Of a stretch of 64,000 nt of DNA, positions 25,260-34,337 are shown piece after piece (positions within the stretch are counted from its first letter, which is position 1; each line of letters begins with the position of its first letter). The stretch comes from Wenyingzhuangia heitensis (GTDB taxonomy: Bacteria; Bacteroidota; Bacteroidia; Flavobacteriales; Flavobacteriaceae): assembly GCF_011762155.1 (NCBI RefSeq), contig NZ_JAASQL010000002.1, forward strand, positions 1 through 64,000, in the 5' to 3' direction. A program made the position numbers and the translations under genes. The notes beneath the pieces were generated by a model. The model saw only the letters and a list, made by a program, of their open reading frames with translations, was not told the DNA's origin and ran no database searches.

Positions 25260-25919
25260 TTAGTTTTTTTTCATATCTATTAAAATAGAAAAAGTTTTAT
25301 TAATATCTTCTTCTTTTACTACAATTGTAATTTCGTGAGTTGTAGATATAATTTCGTGTACAGGAATATCTGCCCAAGCCAATTGCTTTAAAATAAAATA
25401 ATAAATTCCTGATTGTTGAGAATTAGATTTTGGCAACTTAATAGTAATAGATGCCAACTCTTTAGAAGAGGATAATAATTGTTCTGTTTTAAAGATATCA
25501 GAAACTTTATCGTGTAATTTTTTACTGGTGATAATATTAGTCTCAAAAATTCCTTGAGAAATGGTAAAGAAATAATCTTTGTCATCTCCAAATTCATGAA
25601 TTAAATCAGAAATACATCTTAGCAGAGTAGGAGTATTTTTAAAAGTAAAATTCTCTAAGTCAGAACGAACAATAAAATCACCTAAAGTAAGTGTTATTTT
25701 TTTTATGTTCTTGCGTATTTTTAAAATACTAGATGGAGATAATCTATTGATAGCCATCATAATAGCACCAGATTTAACATCTTTATTTAAGTCCTTTTCA
25801 ACGTCAGGCTGAATGACTCTAGCCAACGATGAAACGTTGATTAATTTATCATTTAAAGCCTCTTCTAAAAAAGGTGTTTTTCTAATAATTCCTTCTACAG
25901 ATTCTTGTATGGTTTTCAT
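25260..25919 (-). CDS. ACT-like domain protein divergent from aspartate kinase
   Basis: A 219-residue cytoplasmic protein without catalytic motifs. The N-terminal half (1-70) is helical and polar (SSLARVIQPDVEKDLNKDVKSGAIMMAI). Two ACT-like segments follow; the last (about 150-219) reads GIYYFILKQLAWADIPVHEII and then TTHEITIVVKEEDINKTFSIL, resembling the amino-acid-sensing ACT modules of aspartate kinase. It is transcribed away from lysC with 144 bases between them. A regulatory role in aspartate-family metabolism is inferred from this neighbourhood only. Confidence 0.7.
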   Translation of the reverse strand: MKTIQESVEGIIRKTPFLEEALNDKLINVSSLARVIQPDVEKDLNKDVKSGAIMMAINRLSPSSILKIRKNIKKITLTLGDFIVRSDLENFTFKNTPTLLRCISDLIHEFGDDKDYFFTISQGIFETNIITSKKLHDKVSDIFKTEQLLSSSKELASITIKLPKSNSQQSGIYYFILKQLAWADIPVHEIISTTHEITIVVKEEDINKTFSILIDMKKN

Positions 25920-26063
25920 ACGTGTTCAAATTTTAACAATTCGTATTAAGATGTAAAGATATTATTATTATTTTGTTCAAATGCCACATTTGTGAAACCT
26001 TTGCACTTTTATAGCAAATATTTTTTTGAGATAAAAAATAAATAACTGAAACTAGAAACTATT

Positions 26064-27380
26064 ATGAAAGTATTAAAATTTGGAGGTACTTCTGTAGGGA
26101 GTCCAAAGAGCATAAAAGAAGTGGCTAACATTGTTAGAAATGTTGAGGGTAAAAAAACGGTAGTTTTGTCTGCAATGTCTGGAACAACAAACTCTTTACA
26201 TGAAGTAGCAGATCACATTATTAATTATAGAGAAGAAGAAGCAAATGATTTAATTAACGATTTAGTTGCTAAATATGTTGATGTTGTTACTGAGCTTTTA
26301 GAAGAAAAAACAAATCAAAATGAGGCTATTGCTTTAATATCTGATCGTTTTGAATTTATTAGAGAACATATTGGTATAGAAATTCCATCTTCTCAAATAG
26401 AAAAAAACATTGTAGCTCAAGGAGAAGTTTTATCAACTAACTTGTTTAATTTTCATTTAAAAGAAACAGGAGCTAGTGTTTTGTTGGTTTCTGCTTTTGA
26501 TTTTATGGCTATTGATGAAGCCAACGAGCCTGTACTTTCTAAAATAACAGAAGAATACGGTAAAATTGTAGTAGCAAACCCAGCAACAGAAATTTTTGTA
26601 ACACAAGGTTATATTTGTAACAGCCATACCGGTAAAATAGACAACTTAAAAAGAGGGGGATCTGACTATTCTGCTTCTTTAATAGGTGCGGCTATTGTTG
26701 CAGAAGAAATTCAGATTTGGACAGATATTGATGGAATGCACAATAACGATCCTCGTTTTGTAGAAAATACGTTTTCCTTAAAAGAAATTTCTTTTGATGA
26801 GGCTGCAGAGTTGGCCTATTTTGGAGCTAAAATTTTACATCCACAATCTGTAATTCCTGCACGCAAAGCAAATGTGCCTGTGTTGTTAAAAAACACGTTT
26901 GAGCCAGATGCACCAGGAACTATTATTAAAAACTGTAAAGTACCCGATGGTGTTAGAGCCATTGCAGCCAAAGATGGTATTACAGCTATAAAGATTAAGT
27001 CTTTTAGAATGTTAATGGCTTATGGTTTTTTAAAAGGTGTATTTGAAGTGTTTGAGAAGTACAAAACTTCTATAGACATGATTACAACATCAGAAGTAGC
27101 TGTTTCTGTAACTATTGATGATACCACTCATTTAAAAGAAATTGTGGCAGAGTTACAAGAAATAGGTTCTGTAGAGGTAGATACAGATTTAACAATTGTA
27201 TGTTTAGCAGGAGATTTTTCTGAACAAAAAACAGGATCTAATACCGCAATTTTTAGCAGTTTGTCTAATATTCCAGTTCGTATGATTTCTTACGGAGGTT
27301 CTAATTACAATGTCTCGTTAGTAATTAATACAGAAAATAAGAAAAAAGCTTTAGTTGCTTTAAACAACGGTTTATTTTAG
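26064..27380 (+). CDS. lysC: Aspartate kinase
   Basis: Phosphorylates aspartate, the entry to lysine, threonine and methionine synthesis. The kinase domain begins MKVLKFGGTSVGSPKSI and has VLSAMSGTTNSL, NLKRGGSDYSASLIGAAI and WTDIDGMHNNDPR, covering substrate and ATP sites. The C-terminal part (about 305-438) holds two ACT modules, including SFRMLMAYGFLKGVFEVF and GSNYNVSLVI. At 438 residues it is the monofunctional form, not fused to homoserine dehydrogenase. Confidence 0.95.
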   Translation: MKVLKFGGTSVGSPKSIKEVANIVRNVEGKKTVVLSAMSGTTNSLHEVADHIINYREEEANDLINDLVAKYVDVVTELLEEKTNQNEAIALISDRFEFIREHIGIEIPSSQIEKNIVAQGEVLSTNLFNFHLKETGASVLLVSAFDFMAIDEANEPVLSKITEEYGKIVVANPATEIFVTQGYICNSHTGKIDNLKRGGSDYSASLIGAAIVAEEIQIWTDIDGMHNNDPRFVENTFSLKEISFDEAAELAYFGAKILHPQSVIPARKANVPVLLKNTFEPDAPGTIIKNCKVPDGVRAIAAKDGITAIKIKSFRMLMAYGFLKGVFEVFEKYKTSIDMITTSEVAVSVTIDDTTHLKEIVAELQEIGSVEVDTDLTIVCLAGDFSEQKTGSNTAIFSSLSNIPVRMISYGGSNYNVSLVINTENKKKALVALNNGLF

Positions 27381-27426
27381 TAGATAATTATTATTAATTT
27401 GAGGTGTTAAAATCAAAAAATAGTTT

Positions 27427-27434
27427 TATTTTTG
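27427..27434 (+). promoter_or_regulatory. -7 box of the small membrane protein gene
   Basis: TATTTTTG fits TAnnTTTG, 36 bases before the ATG at 27471. Confidence 0.45.
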
Positions 27435-27470
27435 CAAGTATTATAACACGAACAAAAGATTTAAGATAAA

Positions 27471-27632
27471 ATGGATATTTCACAATTCTCAGGATTTTTA
27501 GCATTCTTATTTGTATTTACAGCTGGTTTTTGGTTGTTAATTTTCTTACTAACATTTGTAGTACCTTATTGGATTACAGGAACTGTTATAGAAAACATCA
27601 AATTAAAAGCAGCAGCTAAAAAACTGAAATAA
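27471..27632 (+). CDS. Small membrane protein, 53 residues
   Basis: A short gene with its own promoter-like box upstream and a strong terminator downstream, which argues that it is real. The protein starts MDISQFSGFLAFLFVFTAGF and has one long or two closely spaced hydrophobic segments (about residues 7-40) followed by a basic tail, KLKAAAKKLK. This suggests a single-span inner-membrane protein with a cytoplasmic lysine-rich end. No known family recognised. Confidence 0.7.
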   Translation: MDISQFSGFLAFLFVFTAGFWLLIFLLTFVVPYWITGTVIENIKLKAAAKKLK

Positions 27633-27653
27633 TTCATATTTCATTAAAATAAT

Positions 27654-27687
27654 AAAAAGCCTAGTAGATTTCTACTAGGCTTTTTTG
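27654..27687 (+). terminator. Terminator after the small membrane protein
   Basis: Stem GCCTAGTAG with CTACTAGGC, loop ATTT, flanked by A-run and T-run. Confidence 0.92.
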
Positions 27688-27797
27688 TTATAGATCAATC
27701 ACCTTTTGTATCTTTAAATAGTATTAAATACAAATTGATTTCCAATTTTTAGAATACATTCTCACAAACAATAGCACCGTTTTACTAGGTAAATAAT

Positions 27798-28634
27798 ATG
27801 GAATTAAGTAGTAGTGATTTAGAAAAATTAAGACAAATAGCTAAAAAGGCAGCTCTAAAAGCAGGACAACACGTAATTGCTTGTTTTGGTACCGATTTTA
27901 AAATAGGTAGTAAAAATAAAGGTGGAAGTTTGGCTGCCGATGTTGTTACAGAAGTAGATATTAAATCTCAAGAAATTATACATGCTAGTTTGCAAGAAAG
28001 TATTAAAAAATACGATTTAGGTTGGTTGGGAGAAGAGTCTGAAGATGATAAAAGCCGCTTGGTTAAAGATTATTTTTGGACTGTAGATCCTATTGATGGA
28101 ACTTTGCCTTTTACTAAAAAAAGTCCAGGCTTTGCTGTTGCCATAGGTTTGGTATCTAAACAAGGAGATGCTGTTGTAGGGGTTGCTTACGATCCTTATC
28201 ATAATGACTTATATGATGCCGTAAAAGGAGGAAAGGTCTATAAAAATGAGAAGTTATTCAGTATAGAATACAATAAAAATAAAGGATTGACTTTTTATAG
28301 CGATTTAAGTTTTTTGTCTAGCGGAGCACTTCCTTACTTGATAAAATCTTTAGAAGAAAAATCTTTAGAAAAATATAATAAACCTTTAGAAGTTATTACA
28401 CATCAAGGAGCGGTTATGAATGCTATGTGTGTCTTGCAAAATGCTCCTGCGGTATACATAAAACCACACAGAGACAAATTAGGTGGAGGTTGTGCCTGGG
28501 ATTTTGCAGCAAGTGCCTGTATTGCCGAAGCTATGGGGTGTACTCCTACAGATTATTTTGGGAATAAAATCAACTTAAACAAAGAGGAAAATACCTATAT
28601 GAATAATGAGGGGATTAAATATGAGATTTGGTAA
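27798..28634 (+). CDS. Inositol-monophosphatase-family phosphatase (CysQ-like)
   Basis: A 278-residue lithium-sensitive-type phosphatase. Metal motifs are visible: GEESEDD near residue 77, WTVDPIDGTLPFTK (DPIDGT) and GGGCAWDFAASACIAEAMG at the C-terminal end. The family includes 3'(2'),5'-bisphosphate nucleotidase (CysQ) and inositol monophosphatase; the motifs do not decide between them. It has its own spacer upstream and converges on the cyclophilin gene 13 bases downstream. Confidence 0.82.
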   Translation: MELSSSDLEKLRQIAKKAALKAGQHVIACFGTDFKIGSKNKGGSLAADVVTEVDIKSQEIIHASLQESIKKYDLGWLGEESEDDKSRLVKDYFWTVDPIDGTLPFTKKSPGFAVAIGLVSKQGDAVVGVAYDPYHNDLYDAVKGGKVYKNEKLFSIEYNKNKGLTFYSDLSFLSSGALPYLIKSLEEKSLEKYNKPLEVITHQGAVMNAMCVLQNAPAVYIKPHRDKLGGGCAWDFAASACIAEAMGCTPTDYFGNKINLNKEENTYMNNEGIKYEIW

Positions 28635-28647
28635 TATGGAAATAAAT

Positions 28648-29427
28648 TTATCCTAAAATCTCAAACTCAATATTTACATCAACTTCTGGCCACTCAGAAT
28701 GTCCATCTAGTTTTACATCAATAATTTTATCAATTACATCTAAACCTTTGGTTACTTGTCCAAAAACGGTGTGCTCGCCATCTAAATGAGAGCAATCTAA
28801 TTTTGTTTGAATGATAAAAAATTCAAAAGGATTTGATTTTTTACCTGGATTATTTACCCAACGTCTAGTAGCAGATAATGCTCCGCGTTTGTGTGTAATT
28901 CCGTCTCTAAACTCAGGAGGAAGTTTGTAGTTGTTTAATTGTATTCTATAAGTATCTACAATTGTTTTTTCGGACCACCCTCCTTGAATAATAAAATCTT
29001 TAACAATTCTATGAAAACAGGTTTTGTTGTAGTATCCATTTTTAATTAAATAAATAAAACTAGCTCTGTGTAGTGGAGTTTCTTTATAGAGGGTAATGTG
29101 TATGTTTCCTAATCTAGTTTTTAGTAGTAATTTGGTTTCTGGATTTTTTTTTCCATAATCTAAAAAGAAACTCTTTACATTTTTATGATTGATGATATCT
29201 TTAATTAAAAGCTCTTTTTTAGGAATTTGAGCTAATAAAGAATCTTTAATCTCTTGCAATGTAGGTTTTTTGACCTCTTTTTTTAAGTTTTCTTTTTGAA
29301 TATGAACTACAGTTTCTTTTATTGCTGTTTTTGGTTTTTTAGATTCCGAAGAACAACTATACATCAGTAAAGAAATAAATAAAATCTTTAATAATAAATG
29401 GATATGTTTACTCAATAATACCTGCAT
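28648..29427 (-). CDS. Cyclophilin-type peptidyl-prolyl isomerase, lipoprotein
   Basis: A 259-residue predicted lipoprotein: the hydrophobic leader LLLKILFISLLMYSC ends at a lipobox Cys at about residue 25. Residues about 95-259 form a cyclophilin domain with THKRGALSATR, the active-site-like RASFIYLIKNGYYNKTCFHRIVKDFIIQGG, and HTVFGQVTKGLDVIDKI. It would assist folding in the periplasm or at the outer membrane. The start at 29427 overlaps the end of the Ppx gene by 20 bases, consistent with coupling in a minus-strand operon. Confidence 0.88.
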   Translation of the reverse strand: MQVLLSKHIHLLLKILFISLLMYSCSSESKKPKTAIKETVVHIQKENLKKEVKKPTLQEIKDSLLAQIPKKELLIKDIINHKNVKSFFLDYGKKNPETKLLLKTRLGNIHITLYKETPLHRASFIYLIKNGYYNKTCFHRIVKDFIIQGGWSEKTIVDTYRIQLNNYKLPPEFRDGITHKRGALSATRRWVNNPGKKSNPFEFFIIQTKLDCSHLDGEHTVFGQVTKGLDVIDKIIDVKLDGHSEWPEVDVNIEFEILG

Positions 29428-30307
29428 ATAAACTTTTTACAATTCCGTCTGCCAATCCTATTTTTGGAACATATATGCGTTTTGCATCGGACCATTTCAT
29501 TGCAGATAAATATATTTTTGTAGCGGGTATAATTACATCGGCTCTATCCTGATTTAAGTTTAGTTCAGAAATACGCTCATCATAACTCATAGTTTTTAAA
29601 TATCTATAATTTGCTTTCATATAAATATAAGAAAGGGGAGAACCATCTGTTCTACCAGACATTTTATAAATTTTATTAATGTTACCACCAGAACCTATTA
29701 AAGAAATATTTTTAATACCAGCAGTGTGTTTTTTAACCCACTCTTTCATTTCTTCCCATTCATCTTTTAGACTGTCTTTTTGATTTAACATTCTTACAGT
29801 ACCCATTTTAAAAGATTTAGATCTACTAATAGTTCCGTTTTTATATACGGTCATTTCTGTACTACCACCACCAACATCTACATATAAATAAGATTTGCTG
29901 TTGTCTAATAGTTCCCCTAAATCTGTAGTAGCAATAATTTTAGCTTCTATTTTACCGTCAATAATATCTATTTTTATTCCGGTTTTTTTAAGAATTCTAT
30001 CAATAACATAGTCTCCATTATCTGCATCTCTCATAGCAGATGTTGCACAAGCTTTATATTTAACGACTCCATGTATACTCATCAAAAGTTGAAAAGCATT
30101 CATAGCATCTGTTAGTCTAATAATTTTCTTTTCAGAAATTTCTCCGGTAACAAAAGTGTCTTCTCCTAAACGGATAGGAACACGTATAAGTGCTGCTTTT
30201 TTAAATTTAACACTTGTCCCGTCGTCCTTTTCTATTACATCCATAATTAAAAGTCTAACTGCATTAGATCCTATATCTATGGCTCCGTATTTTTGAATTT
30301 TAATCAA
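29408..30307 (-). CDS. Ppx/GppA exopolyphosphatase-family phosphatase
   Basis: A 299-residue protein of the actin-like ATPase fold. Visible are the phosphate-1 motif YGAIDIGSNAVRLLI, an ATSAMRDADN segment, the phosphate-2 motif YLYVDVGGGSTEMTVY, and a late GSGGNINKI. Family members hydrolyse polyphosphate or pppGpp. It lacks the C-terminal HD domain of longer relatives, as is usual for the roughly 300-residue form. The gene follows sixA, a pairing that fits phosphate metabolism. Confidence 0.9.
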   Translation of the reverse strand: MIKIQKYGAIDIGSNAVRLLIMDVIEKDDGTSVKFKKAALIRVPIRLGEDTFVTGEISEKKIIRLTDAMNAFQLLMSIHGVVKYKACATSAMRDADNGDYVIDRILKKTGIKIDIIDGKIEAKIIATTDLGELLDNSKSYLYVDVGGGSTEMTVYKNGTISRSKSFKMGTVRMLNQKDSLKDEWEEMKEWVKKHTAGIKNISLIGSGGNINKIYKMSGRTDGSPLSYIYMKANYRYLKTMSYDERISELNLNQDRADVIIPATKIYLSAMKWSDAKRIYVPKIGLADGIVKSLYAGIIE

Positions 30308-30337
30308 AATAATCTGTTTTTAATGATAGAGTTCTCT

Positions 30338-30829
30338 TTATTTTTTATGATGTTTTGGGAACTCTTTTAATATTGTTTTTCCTGGCTTTATGTTTTTCCA
30401 ATGTTGCGTGTCAAATTGTATTCCAATAACTCCACAAGTGGGTACATGTGCTATGGGTTCGCTACCAAAAGAATTTACAAAGGTGTTAATTCCATGATCG
30501 TGACTAAAAACAATGGCAGAGTCATAAGCATCATCTAAGGCTCTAATTGTTTTTACTAAATAACCATCGCTAAAGCTGTATAAAGATTTGCTTATTTTTA
30601 AATGTGCCATAGGAAAGCCTATAACGTTGCAAAAAATAATTCCTGTGTGCAATGCTCTATTGGCACAACTAGATATAAATGAATCGGGTTTTGGTATTTT
30701 ATTTTTTAAAACTTTGGCAACTATATACGCATCTTTAATTCCTCTTTTTTTTAAAGGTCTATCAATGTCTTCTATGCCTTCATATTCCCATGAAGATTTT
30801 GCATGTCTTACAATATATATTGTTTTCAT
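30338..30829 (-). CDS. sixA: SixA-like phosphohistidine phosphatase
   Basis: A 163-residue histidine-phosphatase-family protein. The catalytic motif is IVRHAKSSW at the N-terminus; the second His is in VFSHDHGINTF. SixA removes phosphate from phosphohistidine in phosphotransfer proteins; a broader phosphatase role is possible. It is 30 bases upstream of ppx and 16 bases downstream of pdxH in one minus-strand operon. Confidence 0.87.
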   Translation of the reverse strand: MKTIYIVRHAKSSWEYEGIEDIDRPLKKRGIKDAYIVAKVLKNKIPKPDSFISSCANRALHTGIIFCNVIGFPMAHLKISKSLYSFSDGYLVKTIRALDDAYDSAIVFSHDHGINTFVNSFGSEPIAHVPTCGVIGIQFDTQHWKNIKPGKTILKEFPKHHKK

Positions 30830-30845
30830 AATTTACTGCTAGGGG

Positions 30846-31493
30846 TTAGGGAGCTAAACGCTCAATTTTCCACTCAAAATTTTCTAATAAAGTATAACGT
30901 ATTCTATCGTGCATTCTATTGGGTCTACCTTGCCAAAACTCTATAGATATTGGTTTTATAATATAGCCACCCCAATGTTCTGGCCTTGGAATTTCTTTGT
31001 CCTTAAATTTTTGTGTATAGTTTTCTAACTGTTGATTTAATTGTTCTTTAGAAGATACTACTTCACTTTGGTTAGATGCCCACGCACCTAATTTACTACC
31101 CTCAGGTCTAGTTTCAAAATATCCGTCAGACAAATTTGGCTGTATTTTCTCAGCTTTTCCTTTAATGATTACTTGTTTTTCTTGTTGTTCCCAAAAAAAA
31201 GAAGCACATATATTTGGATTATTGGCTATGGCTTTCCCTTTTTCACTATTGTAGTTGGTGTAAAAAATAAAACCTTCCCAGGTAAAACGTTTTAATAATA
31301 CAATTCTACTTTTAGGAAATCCATCTAATCCTATACTGGCAATATTCATAGCATTGGTTTCTAAGCTTGTTTTAGCTTCTTCAACTTCGTAAAACCATTG
31401 TTGAAAAAGCTCAATAGGAGCTTCGGGGACTGCTGTTTCTAACAACTCTCCCTTTTGATATGTTTTTCTATAATTGCTTAAATCCTTATTCAT
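30846..31493 (-). CDS. pdxH: Pyridoxamine 5'-phosphate oxidase
   Basis: An FMN enzyme that forms pyridoxal 5'-phosphate. Family features include [26 protein letters not shown], the WASNQSEVV segment, [27 protein letters not shown] and the C-terminal WKIERLAP, nearly the standard RLAP ending. The 215-residue length is normal. The start overlaps the symporter stop by eight bases. Confidence 0.96.
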   Translation of the reverse strand: MNKDLSNYRKTYQKGELLETAVPEAPIELFQQWFYEVEEAKTSLETNAMNIASIGLDGFPKSRIVLLKRFTWEGFIFYTNYNSEKGKAIANNPNICASFFWEQQEKQVIIKGKAEKIQPNLSDGYFETRPEGSKLGAWASNQSEVVSSKEQLNQQLENYTQKFKDKEIPRPEHWGGYIIKPISIEFWQGRPNRMHDRIRYTLLENFEWKIERLAP

Positions 31494-32949
31494 GTTTAAT
31501 TCTAATGATATAAAGTCCTAAATACGTGAGGATTCCGTTGATTAATAGTAATTCGTAACCAAATTGAAATCCATCAAATAGACGAACACTGTATTCGTTT
31601 ATAAAATAACTAAAAATAATAGCAATAATAGCTATAAATAACACCCATTTATCTTTGATTTTATATTGGGTGAAAATTCCAAAAGAGAACAACCCTAACA
31701 ATGGACCATATGTAAAAGAAGCTACTTTTAATAAATTGCTAATTACGTTTTCACTTAATATATATTTAAAAGTAATAATGGTGATAATTAAAACTATAGA
31801 CATATAAATATGTGTTTTTTTTCTAATTTTTTCTTGGTCTTCTTTTTTCTTTTGTTCAATCTTTAAAAAATCAATACAAAAAGAGGTGGTTAAAGACGTT
31901 AAAGCGCTATCAGCACTAGAGTAGGCTGCTGCAATTAATCCCAATACAAATAGAATAGAAGCGGTAATACCCAAACCTCCATTTAAAGCAATTTCAGGAA
32001 ATAACAAGTCGGTTTTGGCTTTTCCGTCTACTATAGGAATGTTAATGTTTTGTTGTTGTGCATAAGTAAATAATAAAGCTCCCAATGTTAAAAACAAAAA
32101 GTTGATGATAATTAAAGAAGGGGCTAGAGACATCATATTCCATTGTGCTTCTTTTTTATTTTTACAAGCTAAGTTTTTCTGCATCATGTCTTGATCTAGT
32201 CCTGTCATGGCAATGGCTATAAAAGCACCTCCTAATACAGACTTTAACCAGTAACTTTTAGCATTCACATCTTCTGTTACAAATATTTTTCCATACTTAC
32301 TATATTCTTGTGAGCTGATAAAATCAAAAAGATTGGTGTTTAATTTTTCTAACAACAAATAACCAATTACTACCAAAGCGGTTAACATAAAAAGTGTTTG
32401 TAAGGTATCTGTCCAAATAATGGTTTTAATTCCTCCTTTAAAGGTGTAAATCCAAATTAATAAAACAGAAAATACCACGGTAAATTCAAAACGAATGTTC
32501 CAAGCATCAAAAATAAAATATTGCAATACAATAGCTACTAAGTACAACCTAAAAGAGGCTCCTAATACTCTAGAAACTAAAAAAGAGGCTGCTCCTACTT
32601 TGTGACTATTGCTCCCAAAACGTTGTTCTAAATAGCCGTAAATAGAAGTAATGTTATATTTATAGTATAGTGGCAGCAAAATATAGGAGATCACTACATA
32701 TCCTAAAAAGTAACCAAAGACTACTTGCATATAACTAAACTGACTGGTAGCCACCCAACCTGGCACCGAAATAAAGGTTACTCCAGATAAAGAAGCACCA
32801 ATCATTCCAAAAGCAACAATGTACCACGGAGCTTTTTTGTTGGCTTTAAAAAAAGTATCGTTGTTATTTTCTTTTCCTGTAATTACAGAGATTGTGTATA
32901 AAACAATAAAATAAACTCCAATAATTAAAGCAATGGTTGTAGGTGTCAT
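31486..32949 (-). CDS. Sodium:solute symporter (SSS family)
   Basis: A 487-residue inner-membrane transporter with about 13 hydrophobic segments. Early [19 protein letters not shown] and the later [20 protein letters not shown] are typical of the SSS family, including the region of the sodium site. The substrate is not decided by sequence; sugars, sialic acid, proline or vitamins are all transported by relatives. It is the first gene of a minus-strand operon with pdxH, sixA, ppx and a cyclophilin. Confidence 0.9.
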   Translation of the reverse strand: MTPTTIALIIGVYFIVLYTISVITGKENNNDTFFKANKKAPWYIVAFGMIGASLSGVTFISVPGWVATSQFSYMQVVFGYFLGYVVISYILLPLYYKYNITSIYGYLEQRFGSNSHKVGAASFLVSRVLGASFRLYLVAIVLQYFIFDAWNIRFEFTVVFSVLLIWIYTFKGGIKTIIWTDTLQTLFMLTALVVIGYLLLEKLNTNLFDFISSQEYSKYGKIFVTEDVNAKSYWLKSVLGGAFIAIAMTGLDQDMMQKNLACKNKKEAQWNMMSLAPSLIIINFLFLTLGALLFTYAQQQNINIPIVDGKAKTDLLFPEIALNGGLGITASILFVLGLIAAAYSSADSALTSLTTSFCIDFLKIEQKKKEDQEKIRKKTHIYMSIVLIITIITFKYILSENVISNLLKVASFTYGPLLGLFSFGIFTQYKIKDKWVLFIAIIAIIFSYFINEYSVRLFDGFQFGYELLLINGILTYLGLYIIRIKHE

Positions 32950-33010
32950 TCAATAGATTTAAAACTAGTACAAATTAAATATTTTTTTTATTCAATTCCC
33001 GCCATATATG

Positions 33011-33018
33011 TACATTTG
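33011..33018 (+). promoter_or_regulatory. -7 box immediately before recR
   Basis: TACATTTG fits TAnnTTTG and ends seven bases before the recR ATG at 33026. The transcript would be leaderless or nearly so. Confidence 0.5.
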
Positions 33019-33025
33019 TACACTT

Positions 33026-33643
33026 ATGGATTTTTCATCAAAACTTTTAGAAAATGCCGTTAACGAAGTTTCTCAATTACCAGGAATAGGTAAAAGAACT
33101 GCTTTACGTTTGGTGTTGCATTTATTAAGACAGCCTAAAGAGCAAACAGGATATTTAACACGTGCGTTAGATAACTTAGTCACCGATATTAAACTATGTA
33201 AAAATTGTTACAATATTTCTGATGTAGAGCTTTGCGAAATATGTTCTAGCCACAAAAGAGATGAGACTACTATTTGTGTGGTAGAAGATGTACGTGATGT
33301 AATGGCTATTGAAAATACAGCTCAATTTCAAGGAATGTATCATGTTTTGGGAGGTAAAATATCGCCTATGGAAGGAATAGGACCTAACAATTTACAAATA
33401 GAAAGTTTGGTAGATAAAGTAAAAGCAGGAAAAGTAAAAGAATTGGTTTTTGCTTTGAGTTCTACTATGGAGGGAGATACCACCAATTTTTATATTTACA
33501 AACAAGTAAAAGACTTAGATATAAAAATATCTGCCATTGCTAGAGGTATTTCTGTAGGAGATGAGTTAGAGTATGCAGATGAAGTTACTTTAGGTAGAAG
33601 TATCTTAAATCGTATTCCGTTTGAAAATAGTTTAAGACAATAA
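33026..33643 (+). CDS. recR: Recombination mediator RecR
   Basis: RecR acts with RecO and RecF to load RecA at gaps. The 205-residue protein has the helix-hairpin-helix [17 protein letters not shown], the four-cysteine zinc finger [16 protein letters not shown], and a Toprim domain with [13 protein letters not shown]. An in-frame ATG at 33008 precedes the promoter box, so 33026 ([12 protein letters not shown]) is the better start. It marks the edge of the core genome before the polysaccharide locus. Confidence 0.95.
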   Translation: MDFSSKLLENAVNEVSQLPGIGKRTALRLVLHLLRQPKEQTGYLTRALDNLVTDIKLCKNCYNISDVELCEICSSHKRDETTICVVEDVRDVMAIENTAQFQGMYHVLGGKISPMEGIGPNNLQIESLVDKVKAGKVKELVFALSSTMEGDTTNFYIYKQVKDLDIKISAIARGISVGDELEYADEVTLGRSILNRIPFENSLRQ

Positions 33644-33644
33644 A

Positions 33645-33680
33645 AAAATGCTCTTTTAACTAAATAGAAGAGCATTTTAA
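33645..33680. terminator. Bidirectional terminator between recR and the aldolase
   Basis: Stem AAAATGCTCTT with AAGAGCATTTT. An A-run on the left and T residues on the right serve both converging genes. Confidence 0.85.
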
Positions 33681-33701
33681 TTTTAGATATATAATAATTA
33701 C

Positions 33702-34337
33702 TTAAACTTTTGTATTTGCTTTAATCTCATCAAAATGAGCTTTTAAAGTTACTTTGTTACCCGATGCTATGATGGTTTTGTCAAACAAAGAACCACCCAT
33801 TCCGCAACCCACAACACCTACTTTAAAAAAGTCGTTAATATTGTTTTTATCTACACCACCTGTTGGTAATAACTTAATGGTGTTTAAAGGTCCTAAAATA
33901 TCTTTAATGTATTTAGTTCCTAATTGTGTTGCCGGAAATATTTTAACCGCATTTGCACCTAGAGACCAAGCTTTGTAAATTTCGGTAGGAGTATAAGCTC
34001 CAGGAAATACCGGAATTTTATTAGCTACACAGTATTTAATAACTTCTTCGTCAATAACAGGGGTTACAATAAATTGAGAACCTGCTTTTAAGGCACGTTG
34101 CAAATCATCCATATTACAAACGGTACCCGCACCTACATTTAAAGTAGGGTATTCTTTACGCAAAGTAGCTATAGATTCTTCTGCGTTTTCAGAATTCATC
34201 GTAATTTCTACCGTATAAAAACCACTTTCTATATATACAGGTATAATTTCTCTAATTTGCTCCATAGAAAATCCTCTCATGATTCCTACCACAGGAGTTT
34301 CGTTATATTTTTCCCAAGAAAATGTTGATTTAGACAT
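33702..34337 (-). CDS. 2-keto-3-deoxy-6-phospho-gluconate/galactonate aldolase
   Basis: A class I KDPG/KDPGal aldolase of 211 residues that splits 2-keto-3-deoxy-6-phospho-sugar acid into pyruvate and glyceraldehyde 3-phosphate. The Schiff-base lysine is Lys132 in NAVKIFPATQLG; the catalytic Glu44 is in VEITMNS, and the phosphate site is in LPTGGVD. Together with the kinase whose gene overlaps it by eight bases, the substrate is most likely the galactonate form. It is the last gene of a five-gene minus operon for 3,6-anhydro-galactose use. Confidence 0.9.
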   Translation of the reverse strand: MSKSTFSWEKYNETPVVGIMRGFSMEQIREIIPVYIESGFYTVEITMNSENAEESIATLRKEYPTLNVGAGTVCNMDDLQRALKAGSQFIVTPVIDEEVIKYCVANKIPVFPGAYTPTEIYKAWSLGANAVKIFPATQLGTKYIKDILGPLNTIKLLPTGGVDKNNINDFFKVGVVGCGMGGSLFDKTIIASGNKVTLKAHFDEIKANTKV

